Under the pieces are notes generated by a model. It was not told the origin of the DNA. It made no database searches and saw only the letters and a program-made list of their open reading frames with translations. This document shows, one piece after another, positions 43,201 through 50,455 of a DNA stretch of 64,000 bases. Source of the DNA: Rana temporaria (taxonomy: Eukaryota > Chordata > Amphibia > Anura > Ranidae). Position numbers and translations under genes: made by a program. The stretch's first letter is position 1, and each line of letters opens with the position of its first letter. Location of the stretch: positions 397,385,338 through 397,449,337 of the forward strand of contig NC_053491.1 of NCBI RefSeq assembly GCF_905171775.1, in the 5' to 3' direction.

Positions 43201-45188
43201 GGATGGCCCCTTCCTGTTCAAGTATGACTGCGCACCATTGAACAAAGCAAGGTCCAAAAAGGCCTGGATGAGCAAGTTTGGGGTGGAGGAACTTGACTGG
43301 CCTGCAAAGAGTCCTGACCTCAATCCGATAGAACACCTTATGAATGATTTTAATCGGAGACTGAGAGCCAGGCCTTCTCGTCCACATCTGCCTTACCTGG
43401 TCAAACATTCCTAAACGTTGAGGACAGCCTTCCCAGAAGAGTGGAAGTTGCTATAGCTGCAAAGGGTGGGCCAACGTAATAAATAAGACTGGGATGCCAT
43501 TAAAGTTCATGTGCGTGTAAAGGCAGGTGTCCCAATACTTTTGGCAATATAGTGTATATGGGAGCTCTCTTACCCATTAAATAATTTGCATTTCTGCCTA
43601 GCCATCCCTGCCACACAGTTCAACCCCATCTGGCAGGCAAAGAGACCCGATTTTTCTCTAACATTGACAGGTCTTGTCCCTCCCCCACCCTAGTGGTCAG
43701 TGAAAGGAGAAATATCTCAACTCTCTGTCACTTTCTCCTTATCAGTATGTCCCTTGTTATCATACAACTACTGACTAGCTCCTTATGCTGCTTCTCTTTC
43801 TCTCAGCCTAAGCCCTGTTGTACTGGGACTGCAAAAATCAGATAACTTGGATTTTGTTACTTTTACTGCTTGCATTCAGAAAATACATGTATTGAACCTA
43901 TATGGTAAGCAAGTCCATTAGTCGTGCTGCTGTATCTGTTACAATGTAAGGTTTTGTTTATTTTATGACTGTAACTCTTTGTGTTTTATAAACACATTGA
44001 TTGCTTCTTGCAGTTACTAATTCTCCCTGAAGAAGCCACGGTAGGCGAAACATGCTGGAGTTGCTACTTAATGTGATCACAAGGATTATTTGTATATGTA
44101 ATGTTTCTAACACTGATTTAATTTTTTTTATTAGGGCAATACATAGAATTTAATGGAGCTTTTCCTGTGCAAGCGGAGGAAGCTCTGCAGCTTCTAGTGA
44201 GGAGCATTAAATGGGACCCATCATGCTAGAAAGATGGGCATTGTCTACCTGCTTTTAAAAAATGTATGCTTCAAGACTGTCATTCTTTGAAAATGCACGT
44301 TGCCTGGCTGTTCTGCTGGCCCTCTTACTTTCTTAGTTAGGCCCCTTTCAGACTGGGGCGTTTTTCGGGCGTTTTTCAGGCGCTTTGGCGTTAAAAAAAA
44401 AAAGCCTATAAAGTGCCTGAAAGAAGCCTCATCTGCAATCCCAGTGCTTTCAGAGCCCTTTCACACCGCTAGCGCCCAGAAAACGCTGGTAAAGTGCCGC
44501 TAAGACCCCTTTCACACTGGGGCGTTTTTCAGGCGCTTTGGCGTTAAAAAAAGCTCCCTCAATGGGAAGGGGGCTTTAGGAGCGGTGTAATCAATGCTCC
44601 TAAAGCGCTGCAAAGAAGCAGCTTGCAGGACTTTCTTTTGATGCCCTGCCAGCGCAGTGCCTCAGTGTGAAAGCACTCGGGCTTTCACATTGGGATTGCA
44701 GATGCAGCTTCTTTCAGGCGCTTTACCGGTGCTTTTTTTAGCGCTAAGACCCCTTTCAAACTGGGGCGTTTTTCAGGCGCTTTAGTGTGAAAGCACTTAG
44801 GATTTCATATTGGGATTGCAGATGCAGCTTCTTTCAGGCACTTTACAGGCATTTTTTAACGCTAAAGCGCCTAAAAAACGCCCCAGTGTAAAAGGGGCCT
44901 TGCTGACTTGCATGCAAATAAGGAAAACTGACTTTTCTGACACACCGGATAATGTTCAGAAGGTCTGTTGGCCTAATAAAGTAACCTCTTATTTGTCAGT
45001 TGCAGCATTCCATGCAGCTTTCAGATGAGTATTGGTAATATAGTAACCTGGGCATAAAATGATGACTTACACACAGGATGGTTCTGCCTCCTGCACTATA
45101 AACCTGCAAGTCCCGTGGAAGCAGAAGTCAGTGTGGGCTTCCGTGCAGTCTAGAAACGTAGATCTCACTGCTGCTGCAACTGGAGGAT
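33301..45188 (-). CDS. TGFA: transforming growth factor alpha precursor, partial gene (exons 3-6)
   Basis: TGF-alpha is a membrane-anchored EGF-family ligand released by ectodomain shedding that activates the EGF receptor. The coding sequence joins 45188-45071, 40849-40700, 37780-37671 and 33308-33301. All splice sites are AG/GT and phases close without a shift. The product has the propeptide end 'DPPVAAAV', an EGF module with spacing C-x7-C-x4-C-x10-C-x-C-x8-C, the conserved juxtamembrane 'CEHADLLAVVA', a hydrophobic transmembrane segment, a cysteine-rich cytoplasmic tail, and a Val-Val C-terminus as in mammals. Exons 1 and 2 (signal peptide and start of the propeptide) were not found. Introns 3, 4 and 5 are 4221, 2919 and 4362 bp and all hold transposons. 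Identification is by recalled protein similarity; confidence is very high. Confidence 0.95.
33309..33539 (-). other. TGFA intron 5, 3' part
   Basis: Intronic sequence upstream of the terminal exon. No repeat ends are recognised before the Tc1 remnant that begins near 33540. Confidence 0.5.
33540..33830 (+). pseudogene. degenerate Tc1-like transposase fragment
   Basis: On the plus strand the text encodes 'LEWSLWSPELNPNKLLWDKL', a decayed form of the Tc1 motif 'LDWPAQSPDLNPIEHLWDEL' around the third catalytic region. It is followed by 'IPKDMLQNLVEILLRSVED', matching the usual Tc1 tail. Frameshifts and stops interrupt it. It is far more decayed than the Tc1 remnant at 42705, so it is older. Confidence 0.65.
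33831..34026. other. TGFA intron 5, unassigned
   Basis: Possibly the decayed outer end of the Tc1 remnant; nothing distinct is seen. Confidence 0.35.
34027..34712. mobile_element. large inverted repeat with 15-bp flanking direct repeats
   Basis: 34037-34330 and 34335-34602 are inverse copies with about 270 bp of pairing. The centre is a perfect hairpin of 'ccgccgtgcttgtgac' and 'gtcacaagcacggcgg' around ccacgtgg-like text. The left arm contains a (TA)n expansion (34174-34209), shorter in the right arm. The 15-bp word 'atgatttgagtaatg' occurs at 34027-34041 and 34698-34712, like a target duplication around a roughly 656-bp insertion that also includes a one-sided 96-bp tail (34603-34697). The mirrored frames (93 and 72 codons) are by-products. 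No family recognised. Confidence 0.65.
34713..34940. other. TGFA intron 5, unassigned
   Basis: GC-moderate text with small inverted pairs; no clear element ends. Confidence 0.35.
34944..35267. mobile_element. Harbinger-like MITE ('tgcctcgtttccactgagcg' ends)
   Basis: A 324-bp element with exact terminal inverted repeats 'tgcctcgtttccactgagcg' and its inverse. It is flanked by TTA at 34941-34943 and 35268-35270. The interior is partly palindromic ('gaaccggtc', 'gaccatccgggacc'). Confidence 0.8.
35271..36870 (-). other. TGFA intron 5, low-repeat segment
   Basis: About 1.6 kb with little repeat content. A 111-codon plus frame at 36239-36574 has no recognised similarity. The low repeat density makes it a candidate conserved intronic region. 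Confidence 0.4.
36871..36990. mobile_element. hAT-type MITE relative
   Basis: 'caccccagatgtttcggaac' is mirrored by 'aaaacatctggggtgg', with interior 'tacatttcccatgatgctc' and its inverse. It belongs to the same broad 'tgttg...aactacaattcccat' group as 2966-3113. Confidence 0.6.
36991..37670 (-). other. TGFA intron 5, donor-proximal part
   Basis: Unassigned intron sequence. The exon 5 reading frame stays open into it as far as about 37507, but the donor 'acag|gtaaac' is normal. Confidence 0.5.
37671..37780 (-). CDS. TGFA: TGFA exon 5 (cytoplasmic tail)
   Basis: This 110-bp exon begins after 'tgcttttgtag' and ends before 'gtaaactgct'. Its first base completes a histidine codon (CA|C) begun in exon 4. 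It encodes a tail reading 'CCSWRKQCEWCRSVLCRHEK' and then 'PDGVFKGGASCCKSET', plus the first base of the next valine codon. Conserved cysteine pairs (palmitoylation sites in mammalian proTGF-alpha), the 'CEWCR' and 'CRHEKP' blocks and the 'CC.SET' end match known TGF-alpha tails. Confidence 0.95.
37781..38811 (-). other. TGFA intron 4, 3' part
   Basis: 'gctagccatacacatatag' near 38030 is a fragment of a 'ggccatacac' MITE. A plus frame at 38397-38603 is unrecognised. Otherwise nothing distinct. Confidence 0.4.
38812..39339. mobile_element. MITE with 'ccgtgtttccccgaaaataag' type ends
   Basis: 'cccgtttccctgaaaataag' on the left is mirrored by 'cttattttcggggaaacacg' on the right. The block 'ataagccctaccccgaaaat' repeats internally near the left end. 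I recall similar ends in DNA transposons of many vertebrates, but cannot name the superfamily from this copy. The 528-bp interior has no coding remnant. Confidence 0.65.
39340..39531. other. TGFA intron 4, unassigned
   Basis: Nothing recognised. Confidence 0.35.
39532..39704. mobile_element. short MITE ('ggggttaatgtactaaaac' ends)
   Basis: The left end 'gtactaaaactggagagtgc' is mirrored by the right-end 'attttagtaaaaccaacccc'. 'aaaatctggtgcag' and 'ctgcaccagattttgc' form the inner pair. Total length is about 173 bp. Confidence 0.7.
39705..40111. other. TGFA intron 4, unassigned
   Basis: Unique-looking intron sequence with no repeat ends. Confidence 0.35.
40115..40481. mobile_element. Harbinger-like MITE ('tgccgcgtacacgcgatc' ends)
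   Basis: The 367-bp element has ends 'tgccgcgtacacgcgatc' and 'gatcgtgtgtacgcggca' as inverted repeats. The flanks are TAA (40112-40114) and TTA (40482-40484). The interior is near-identical in layout to 27609-27980, including 'gcatgcgtcgacttgattct'. It lies about 220 bp downstream of exon 4 on the gene's strand. Confidence 0.8.
40700..40849 (-). CDS. TGFA: TGFA exon 4 (end of EGF module, membrane span)
   Basis: This 150-bp exon follows 'tgtttttgcag' and precedes 'gtaagtaaat'. It continues the valine codon from exon 3 (GT|A) and encodes 'CLPGYVGIRCEHADLLAVVA', then 'ANQKKQT' and a hydrophobic stretch 'ITALVVVSVVATALLIVACI' ending LM and the first two bases of His. It carries EGF cysteines 5 and 6, the conserved C-terminal shedding region around 'LLAVVA', and the transmembrane helix. 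It leaves the same phase as it receives. Confidence 0.97.
40850..41010 (-). other. TGFA intron 3, acceptor-proximal part
   Basis: Short unique intron segment between the exon 4 acceptor and the MITE cluster; includes the normal polypyrimidine acceptor. Confidence 0.5.
41011..41893. mobile_element. Harbinger-like MITE ('tgccgcatacacacgatc'), split by another
   Basis: The left end 'tgccgcatacacacgatcag' follows TTA (41008-41010). The right end 'ggccgggca' is decayed but precedes TTA (41894-41896). A second MITE interrupts it at 41092-41830. The remaining host sequence is only about 140 bp. Confidence 0.6.
41092..41830 (+). mobile_element. Harbinger-like MITE ('gggccagattctc' ends), nested
   Basis: A 739-bp element with ends 'gggccagattctcg' and 'gagaatctgggcc', flanked by exact TAA duplications (41089-41091 and 41831-41833). 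It contains the intact 'gattctaagaatc' hairpin that is interrupted in the 5191-6023 copy. It resembles 8348-9072 in most blocks. Confidence 0.8.
41897..42002. mobile_element. short 'ctttcacattggg' MITE
   Basis: A 106-bp palindromic element with ends 'ggctactttcacattggg' and 'agtgtgaaaggggtc', flanked by TTA (41894-41896) and TTA (42003-42005). The left TTA is also the right target site of the 41011 element. Confidence 0.7.
42156..42449 (+). repeat. perfect 147-bp tandem duplication
   Basis: 42156-42302 and 42303-42449 appear identical over all 147 bases, starting 'aacaagcaaacaactgcaac' and ending 'gcattgatgtgacg'. Flanking sequence diverges at once on both sides. There is no transposon end at the junction. 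It lies in TGFA intron 3. Confidence 0.9.
42450..42704. other. TGFA intron 3, unassigned
   Basis: Unique-looking sequence between the duplication and the Tc1 element. Confidence 0.35.
42705..43554. mobile_element. Tc1/mariner element with two opposed transposase ends
   Basis: The element has TA-flanked termini 'cactatattgccaaaagtat' and its inverse near 43535-43554. Both halves encode the C-terminal part of a Tc1-like transposase, pointing toward opposite ends. The minus strand (43049-42732) includes 'FGVEELDWPAQSPDLNPIED' and 'LPRRVEAVIAA'. The plus strand (about 43193-43470) includes 'FGVEELDWPAKSPDLNPIEH' and has later stops. The N-terminal DNA-binding region and first two catalytic acids are missing, so it is inactive. 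Confidence 0.8.
43557..44336. other. TGFA intron 3, unassigned
   Basis: 'ccctgaagaagccacgg' and 'gcgaaacatgctgg' near 44025-44060 resemble tails of vertebrate repeats with 'gaagaagcc..gcgaaac' motifs. Otherwise unique-looking. Confidence 0.4.
44340..44899. mobile_element. composite 'cctttcacactggggcg' MITE
   Basis: The ends 'ggcccctttcagactggggcg' (21 bases, trimmed by one to match) and 'cagtgtaaaaggggcc' are inverted repeats, and TTA precedes the left end (44337-44339). The left-end module 'ctttcacactggggcg' recurs inside near 44509 and 44753, each followed by 'tttttcaggcgcttt', so this copy has internally duplicated ends. Confidence 0.6.
44900..45070 (-). other. TGFA intron 3, donor-proximal part
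   Basis: Intron sequence beginning with the donor 'gtaagtcatc' on the minus strand; no repeat recognised. Confidence 0.5.
45071..45188 (-). CDS. TGFA: TGFA exon 3 (propeptide end and EGF cysteines 1-4)
   Basis: This 118-bp exon follows 'ttttcatttgcag' and precedes 'gtaagtcatc'. It begins with two bases that complete an Asp (or Asn) codon from exon 2, then encodes 'PPVAAAVRSTFLDCTEAHTD' and 'FCFHGTCRFIVQEAEPSC', ending in GT of the next valine. It holds the N-terminal processing site region (Ala-Ala-Ala before Val) and EGF cysteines 1-4 with standard spacing. The frame is open and the phase matches exon 4. Confidence 0.97.
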
Positions 45189-45637
45189 CTGCAAATGAAA
45201 ACATACAAAAAGAGCTTATTAGAGATCAAGGCTTTGAGGTTGTCAAAAACAAAATCTAATTACTAAAATATCATATAAGCGTTAAAGTGGTTTTTAGGGC
45301 TAAACATTTTTTACCTTAAAGCGTTTGTTAACCAAAAAAATAAAAATAAAAATGGATCCTACTCCTTTAATGCATGTTATATGACACAGTGCTTGTCCTG
45401 TGTCATTTTGCCCCCTGTAACACCTAAAAACCTAGCTGATCTTGCCAGTTTCTCCCCATCCCTCTGAAAACTGACCACGGTGTATCGTGGCTGCTGAGAC
45501 CAGACACCGTGGTCAGTTTACGTGCCTCTGTCATCAGCAGCCTGCTATCTGCTCTCCTCTCTGCTCCTGTATCCTCCTCCCCCCTTCACTCTCTGTGTGT
45601 GAGCCCCCACCCCCCGTCCTGCTGCTCTCATAACACT
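45189..45637 (-). other. TGFA intron 2 start and repeat-like flank
   Basis: After the acceptor, 'gttaaagtggtttttaggg' (45282) and 'ttaaagcgtttgttaacc' (45316) look like ends of ranid repeats. A short inverted pair 'accacggtgtatcgtgg' / 'agacaccgtggtcag' is at 45474-45518. No gene. Confidence 0.4.
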
Positions 45638-45952
45638 AACCTGTATACAACATCATCACTGCCTCCTATTGCAGCGTCCCCCTCTGTGAATGATTTATAA
45701 ATATAAATGCCGTAAATACCTAATTTAAGAGCTGAGATTGAGATCACATGACCAACCAGCTTTCTCCATCTCTCCTCCAGACTGAGCAGAGGAATCTCAG
45801 CCCCACCCACTGCATCTCTCAGAAGCGGAAAGGAGAGAGCTGGCCAGTCATGTGATCGCAATTTCAGCAGTGAAATTAGGTATTTGCAGCATTTATTTTT
45901 ATAAATCACACACAGAGGGGGATACTACAATAGGAGGCGTATACAGGTTAGA
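45638..45952. mobile_element. foldback within a larger repeat
   Basis: 'aacctgtatac' with 'gcctcctattg' on the left is mirrored by 'caataggaggcgtatacagg' on the right. 'tttataaatataaatgc' pairs with 'gcatttatttttataaatc', and 'gagatcacatgacc' with 'gtcatgtgatcgc'. The centre is near 45790. The enclosing repeat probably runs 45282-45971, since 'ttaaagtgg' and 'ccactttaa' pair at its ends. Confidence 0.6.
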
Positions 45953-45971
45953 GTGGCTTAACCACTTTAAT

Positions 45972-46358
45972 GCGTGCAATATCGGCTCCCATACCCCCCT
46001 ATATTAATGTGAGCCCTCACTTGGATCCAGCACTCTGCCCATCTGTAGCTGCTCTTCCCCTTCTCACAGACTTTGCTGAGGCAGTGCAAGCCATTGGCTC
46101 CCATCCTGTCAAATTCTGTGACAAAGAAGCAGGGAGCATAGCCAAGCCTCAATGCCTGTGTCTATGGACGCAGGCAGCGTGGTTTGGAATCAATCCCACA
46201 GGTGTGGCACAATAGGAAGTGAAGGAGGAGCCAGGAGCACCGGTGGGAGACGCAGAAGAGGCGGATCAGGCCCACTTTTGCAATTCTATTGCACAATGCA
46301 GGCAAGTATAACAAATTTGTTATTTAAACACATAAATCAAACTTTACAATCACTTTAA
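45972..46358 (+). repeat. interspersed repeat, same family as 1-213
   Basis: The right part 'ggcaagtataacaaatttg' to 'caatcactttaag' and the upstream 'aggagccaggagcaccgg' parallel the repeat at the left edge of the window. It contains several short plus frames that are not genes. Confidence 0.5.
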
Positions 46359-46739
46359 GGTCAGTTGTCTCTCAACCGTGCCCCTGCGCTGTCACCCTAT
46401 ATCACTTGTAATCCAGTTGAAGACTACAATTGACTGACACACATTCCACAGGCACGGTTGGTTCAGAAGAACGATATGAAGATTAGGTAAATGCATGAAG
46501 ACAGAAAGTGACTGAAAAAATATGAGGATTAACAAAACTTTGTTCAAGGTAATTAGCTGTACATGTAGAAAGATGAACTCTGGAGTAGGTATTGAGGATC
46601 ACCTATAATGAAAGTTTATGTCACTTTAACGTTTTAAGTGCCATATTTACGGTACTCATTACATATGCATACTCCTGCTGTGCCATACTATAAAACGGGT
46701 GGCCTTTACTGCCCTTTCTCACAATGTAAGTCTATGGGG
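46359..46739. other. unassigned sequence, probable TGFA intron 2
   Basis: 'tcaaccgtgcccctg' and 'caggcacggttgg' form a separated inverted pair (46372-46461). No gene. Confidence 0.35.
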
Positions 46740-46975
46740 TTGATTTGCTAAAGGCAAATAGACTGTGCACTTTGTAGTTGTTTCAAAGCTTAGTAAATGA
46801 GGTAAGACTTCACTTTGCAAAGAGTACCCAATCACGTGCAAGGAAAATTAAAAAACAGCATTTTTGCTTGCACATGATTGGATGACGGAAGTCAGCAGAG
46901 CTTCTGCTCATTTATTAAGCTCTGGAGCAACTGCACTTTGCAAAGTGCACAGTCTATTTGCCTTGAGTTAATCAA
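46740..46975. mobile_element. MITE ('ttgatttgctaaaggcaaat' ends)
   Basis: The left end 'gctaaaggcaaatagactg' is mirrored by 'agtctatttgccttgagtta', with inner pair 'gtgcactttg' / 'caaagtgcac' and 'aatcacgtgcaa' / 'ttgcacatgatt'. I recall this MITE from frog genomes. Confidence 0.7.
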
Positions 46976-47404
46976 TACCTATGTGTCAGACAGCCAATTG
47001 AAGATGTACTCCTCCAGTAGGCGAGATCTTATTTTAACCATTTTACAGAAAGCGGAGTGATAGCACTGACCCCCGAGAGTCGCCTGATACAGAGAATACA
47101 TTTTTGATAAATACAAGTAAATTTAGTATCATTGGTACACAACCGTTTCAAAATAAACTCCAAACAGACATAAAATGGAATTTAATCCAGTTATGTATTT
47201 CTACTAATGCAATACAGGTATTATAAATAGGAGAGTAAAATGTTATTTCATTCACTGTCAAATCACTGCACCCCGTTCTGCCCCTCCAGCACACAATGGA
47301 GTATCAGGCTGGGGAGGGGCAACTAGCCACAGCTCTGAGTCAGCTGTCAATCAGGCAGTCTGAAGGATCCTAACAATATTGCCGGGATCCTTCTGCCTTT
47401 CTAC
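46976..47404. other. unassigned sequence, probable TGFA intron 2
   Basis: Nothing recognised. Confidence 0.35.
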
Positions 47405-47583
47405 ATTGAAGAACCTAGAATATGAAATATATTTTCAGTTGTTTCACATTTTTTTGTTATGTATAATTCCACATGTGTTAATTCATAGTTTTGAAGCCTT
47501 CAGTGTGAATCTACAATTTTCATAGTCATGAAAATAAAGAAAACTCTTTGAATGAGAAGGTGTGTCCAAACTTTTGGTCTATA

Positions 47584-47586
<3 letters not shown>
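47405..47586 (+). mobile_element. 3' end of a Tc1-like transposon
   Basis: The text 'cagttgtttcacattttttt', 'tcatgaaaataaagaaaact' and the end 'aggtgtgtccaaacttttgg' is the familiar 3' end of a Tc1-like family found in fish and amphibians. No transposase remains; the end runs into a (TA)n tract. Confidence 0.6.

Positions 47587-47677
<91 letters not shown>
47586..47677 (+). repeat. (TA)n followed by (CA)n microsatellite
   Basis: About 55 bases of TA repeats then about 37 bases of CA repeats, located between two Tc1-like remnants. It generates Tyr/Ile and Thr/His frames that are not genes. Confidence 0.95.
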
Positions 47678-47678
<1 letters not shown>

Positions 47679-47681
<3 letters not shown>

Positions 47682-48059
47682 AGTATTGGGATGCCTGCCT
47701 TTACACGCACATGAACTTTAATAGCATCCCAGTCTTAGTCTGTAGGGTTCAATATTGAGATGGCCCACCCTTTGCAGCTATAACAGCTTCAACTCTTCTG
47801 GGAAGACTGTCCACAAGGTTTAGGAGTGTGTCTATGGGAATGTTTGACCATTCTTCCAGAAACACATTTATGTGAGGTCAGGCACTGATGTTGGACAAGT
47901 TCCTTCATCTCAAACTCACTCATCCATGTCTTTACAGACCTTGTGGACAGCCTTCCCAGAAGAGTTGAAACCGTTATAGCTGCATAGGGTGGGCCTACTC
48001 AACTGGGATGCCATTAAAGTTCATGTGCGTGCAAAGGCAGGAGTACCAATACTTTTGAC
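47679..48059. mobile_element. deleted Tc1-like element, relative of 42705-43554
   Basis: 'aagtattgggatgcctgcct' on the left and 'gtaccaatacttttgac' on the right are inverse ends. The left half matches the 42705 element ('tcttctgggaagactgtcc', 'gggaatgtttgaccattctt'), and the right half is its inverse ('agccttcccagaagagttg'). It is an internally deleted version of the same opposed-ends structure; the outermost left bases are lost into the microsatellite. Confidence 0.75.
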
Positions 48060-48064
48060 ATTTA

Positions 48065-48810
48065 GGCCCGGATTCACAAAGCAGTTACACCAACGTATCG
48101 CGAGATACGCTGCGTAAGTGCAAATATGCGCCGTCGTATCTATGCGCCGTGCCCACAAACTGAGATAAGCCTGAAAATAGAATTCATCCGACCGACGTAA
48201 CTTGCCTACGCCGGCGTATCGTGGGCGCATGTTTATGCTGGACGCATTTGGCGCTCCCATTGATTTTTTATTCGTAAATGAGGGAGATAAGCCGATTCAC
48301 GAACGTACGTTCATCCGACCCAGTGCGCGTAAAGTCATACGTCCGGCGTAAAGTTATGCCCCATAAAGGAGGTGTAACTCAGCAGCATCCATGCAAATGG
48401 CTGCACCAGGGAACACAAGCCGACGTATTTTATGTAGTTTACGTAGGACATGAATATGACTAGGCGTAGGTTACGTTCACGCCGTAGGCAGTGATCCGGC
48501 GTATCTTAGGGAGTAGTTCCGACGTGATTCTGAGCATGCGCACTGGGAAGCGTCCACGGGATGGCGCATGCGCCGTTCATTATACGTATCTGTCTGAGAC
48601 TCGGCCCATCATTTGCATGGGGTCATGCCCCATTTGCATGGCTCACGCCCACTTCCACATACGCCGGCTTACGCCTAGGAAAACCAGCGCAGATTTGGCA
48701 GCACTGGCTTTGTAAATCCAGTGCTTGCCTCTCTGCGCTACGTCGGCGCAACGTAAAGGAGATACGCTACAGCGGCATAAATATGCGCCGAATGTCTGTG
48801 AATCCGGGCC
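48065..48810 (+). mobile_element. Harbinger-like MITE ('ggcccggattcacaaag' ends)
   Basis: The ends 'ggcccggattcacaaagc' and 'gtgaatccgggcc' are inverted repeats, preceded by TTA (48062-48064). It is inserted one base beyond the deleted Tc1 element's end. The interior is the 6895-7625 type. The 154-codon plus frame (48561-49025) crosses the element end and a microsatellite, and is not a gene. Confidence 0.7.
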
Positions 48811-48905
48811 TATATTTTATATATGTGTATATATATATACATACATACACACATATATACATACACACACATATATACATACATATACTTAAAAAAAAAA
48901 AAAAA
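48811..48905 (+). repeat. TA/CATA microsatellite and poly-A
   Basis: Mixed 'tatatac', 'catacacacata' units followed by 16 As. Confidence 0.85.
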
Positions 48906-49460
48906 ATGATGTTCTTAGCCTGGGGTTCAGCTTTAAGGCATGATTATTTGTTTATGCAATATTTTGCCATACAAATGCTCCCCTCGGTCTGGCATATTGA
49001 AATGGGTTTCTCCAACATTGCATGATGTAAAAGTACTGGAAAGGCCCTGGAACTCCCTAGATATCTTTTATATGAAGAGGATTTTGTTGCGTCAGTTGCA
49101 TAAGTATCTGTCACATGATGGGTTAACTTTACCCCCTTGTCATTATCTCAGCCACACTTTGCGGTTGTATTGGAATTTGTTAAACAGCTTAAACCTCCCT
49201 GGGCCAGGCAGCTGATAAATAAGTAATCGTTTTATATGCACAGGGAGAAACCTGGACATTCCACAACTCTGCTACAAAACTTGGCTTATTTTCCGAAGAT
49301 TACAGCGTCAGTTTCTTGTCACACATGACTAAAGGGTGTAAAAAGGGACAGCCATCCCCAAAACAGGTAAAGGGCTGTTATCTGAATAATACGGCCTGAT
49401 ACAAGCACTATTTACACTGGTATCAACAGTATTAACAGAGCCAAAAGGTCCTGGAATATA
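48906..49460. other. unassigned sequence, probable TGFA intron 2
   Basis: Low-repeat sequence with no exon-like signal found. Confidence 0.35.
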
Positions 49461-49759
49461 CACCGATCAGCCATAACTTTATGACCACCGACGGGTAAAG
49501 TGAATACCATCGATTATCTCGATACAATGGCATCTGAAAGTACGTGGGATATATTAGGCAGCAAGTAAACATGTTGTCCCTTGATGTGTTGAAAGCAGAA
49601 AGCAGGTTTGTTGTGTATGGGGCCACGTAGCCGCAAACCCATCAGGGTGCCCATGCCAACCTGTGTCCACAGCCAAATACAATAAGCACTTAAGCATCAG
49701 ACCTGGACCACAGAGCAATGGAAGAAGGTGGCCTGATCTGATGACTGTTTTCTTTTATA

Positions 49760-50455
49760 CAGGCAGTCCCCGACTTACGAACACCTGACTTACGAACTGC
49801 CTCAATGCCGGCTGCTTGTGCTCCACGATGGTCCTGGATACCTCCGAGCAGCTATCTTTCCACATTCCACACTGCAGTACTTCATGTACTGCATGGCCAG
49901 AAGAGCCCCAGAAGCGTTCGGAACATGCCACATCCCTGCACAGGCGGAAGCCAGAACATCCCACATCCCTGCACAGGCGGGAGTTACACTTACAAGCAGT
50001 GTTCCGACTTACGAACAACTATGAACAAACCTACAGTCCTTAGGGCCCTTTCACACGGGGTGGATCAGTAATGATGCGCCTCCGTGTGTCCGTAAGCTAA
50101 GCGGGGATCGCTCCGTAAAATCCCCGCTGAGCCGTCAGCTGACAGGGCGGTCCCCGCACCCTGTCTTTTCTCCGCTCTCCCCTATGGGGGGATCGGATGA
50201 ACACGGACCGTGTGTCTGTGTTCATCCGATCCGCAGACGGAAGAAAAAATAGGATTTTCTTCCGTCCGCAAAATCGGATCATTGCGGAGGCGGGTGATTA
50301 AGGGTGTCAGCGGATGTCCATCCGCTGACACCCGCAATCACATAGGGACCAATGTATGTCCCGTTTTCATCCGCAAACGGATGGATGAAAATGCGGACAT
50401 ACGGTCCGCACATGTGAAAGGGGCCTTATTGTGTTCGTAACTCTGGGACTGCCTG
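49760..50455. mobile_element. TA-flanked MITE ('caggcagtccccgacttac' ends), nested
   Basis: 'caggcagtccccgacttac' on the left and 'gggactgcctg' on the right are inverted repeats, flanked by TA (49758-49759 and 50456-50457). Removing it restores mariner coding text 'ttttctttta|tatcatgtggatgg'. A 383-bp MITE is inserted inside. Two tandem 'cacatccctgcacaggcgg' units lie near 49929-49981. Confidence 0.8.
50043..50425. mobile_element. Harbinger-like MITE ('cctttcacacgggg' family), third-level insertion
   Basis: Ends 'gggccctttcacacgggg' and 'catgtgaaaggggcc', with exact TTA duplications at 50040-50042 and 50426-50428. The interior is highly palindromic ('cggatgaacacggaccgtg'). It splits the 49760-50455 element. 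Confidence 0.85.

Noticed and set aside
48561..49025. 154-codon plus frame, the longest in the window
   Set aside because: It begins inside a Harbinger-like MITE, crosses its end and runs through a microsatellite and poly-A.
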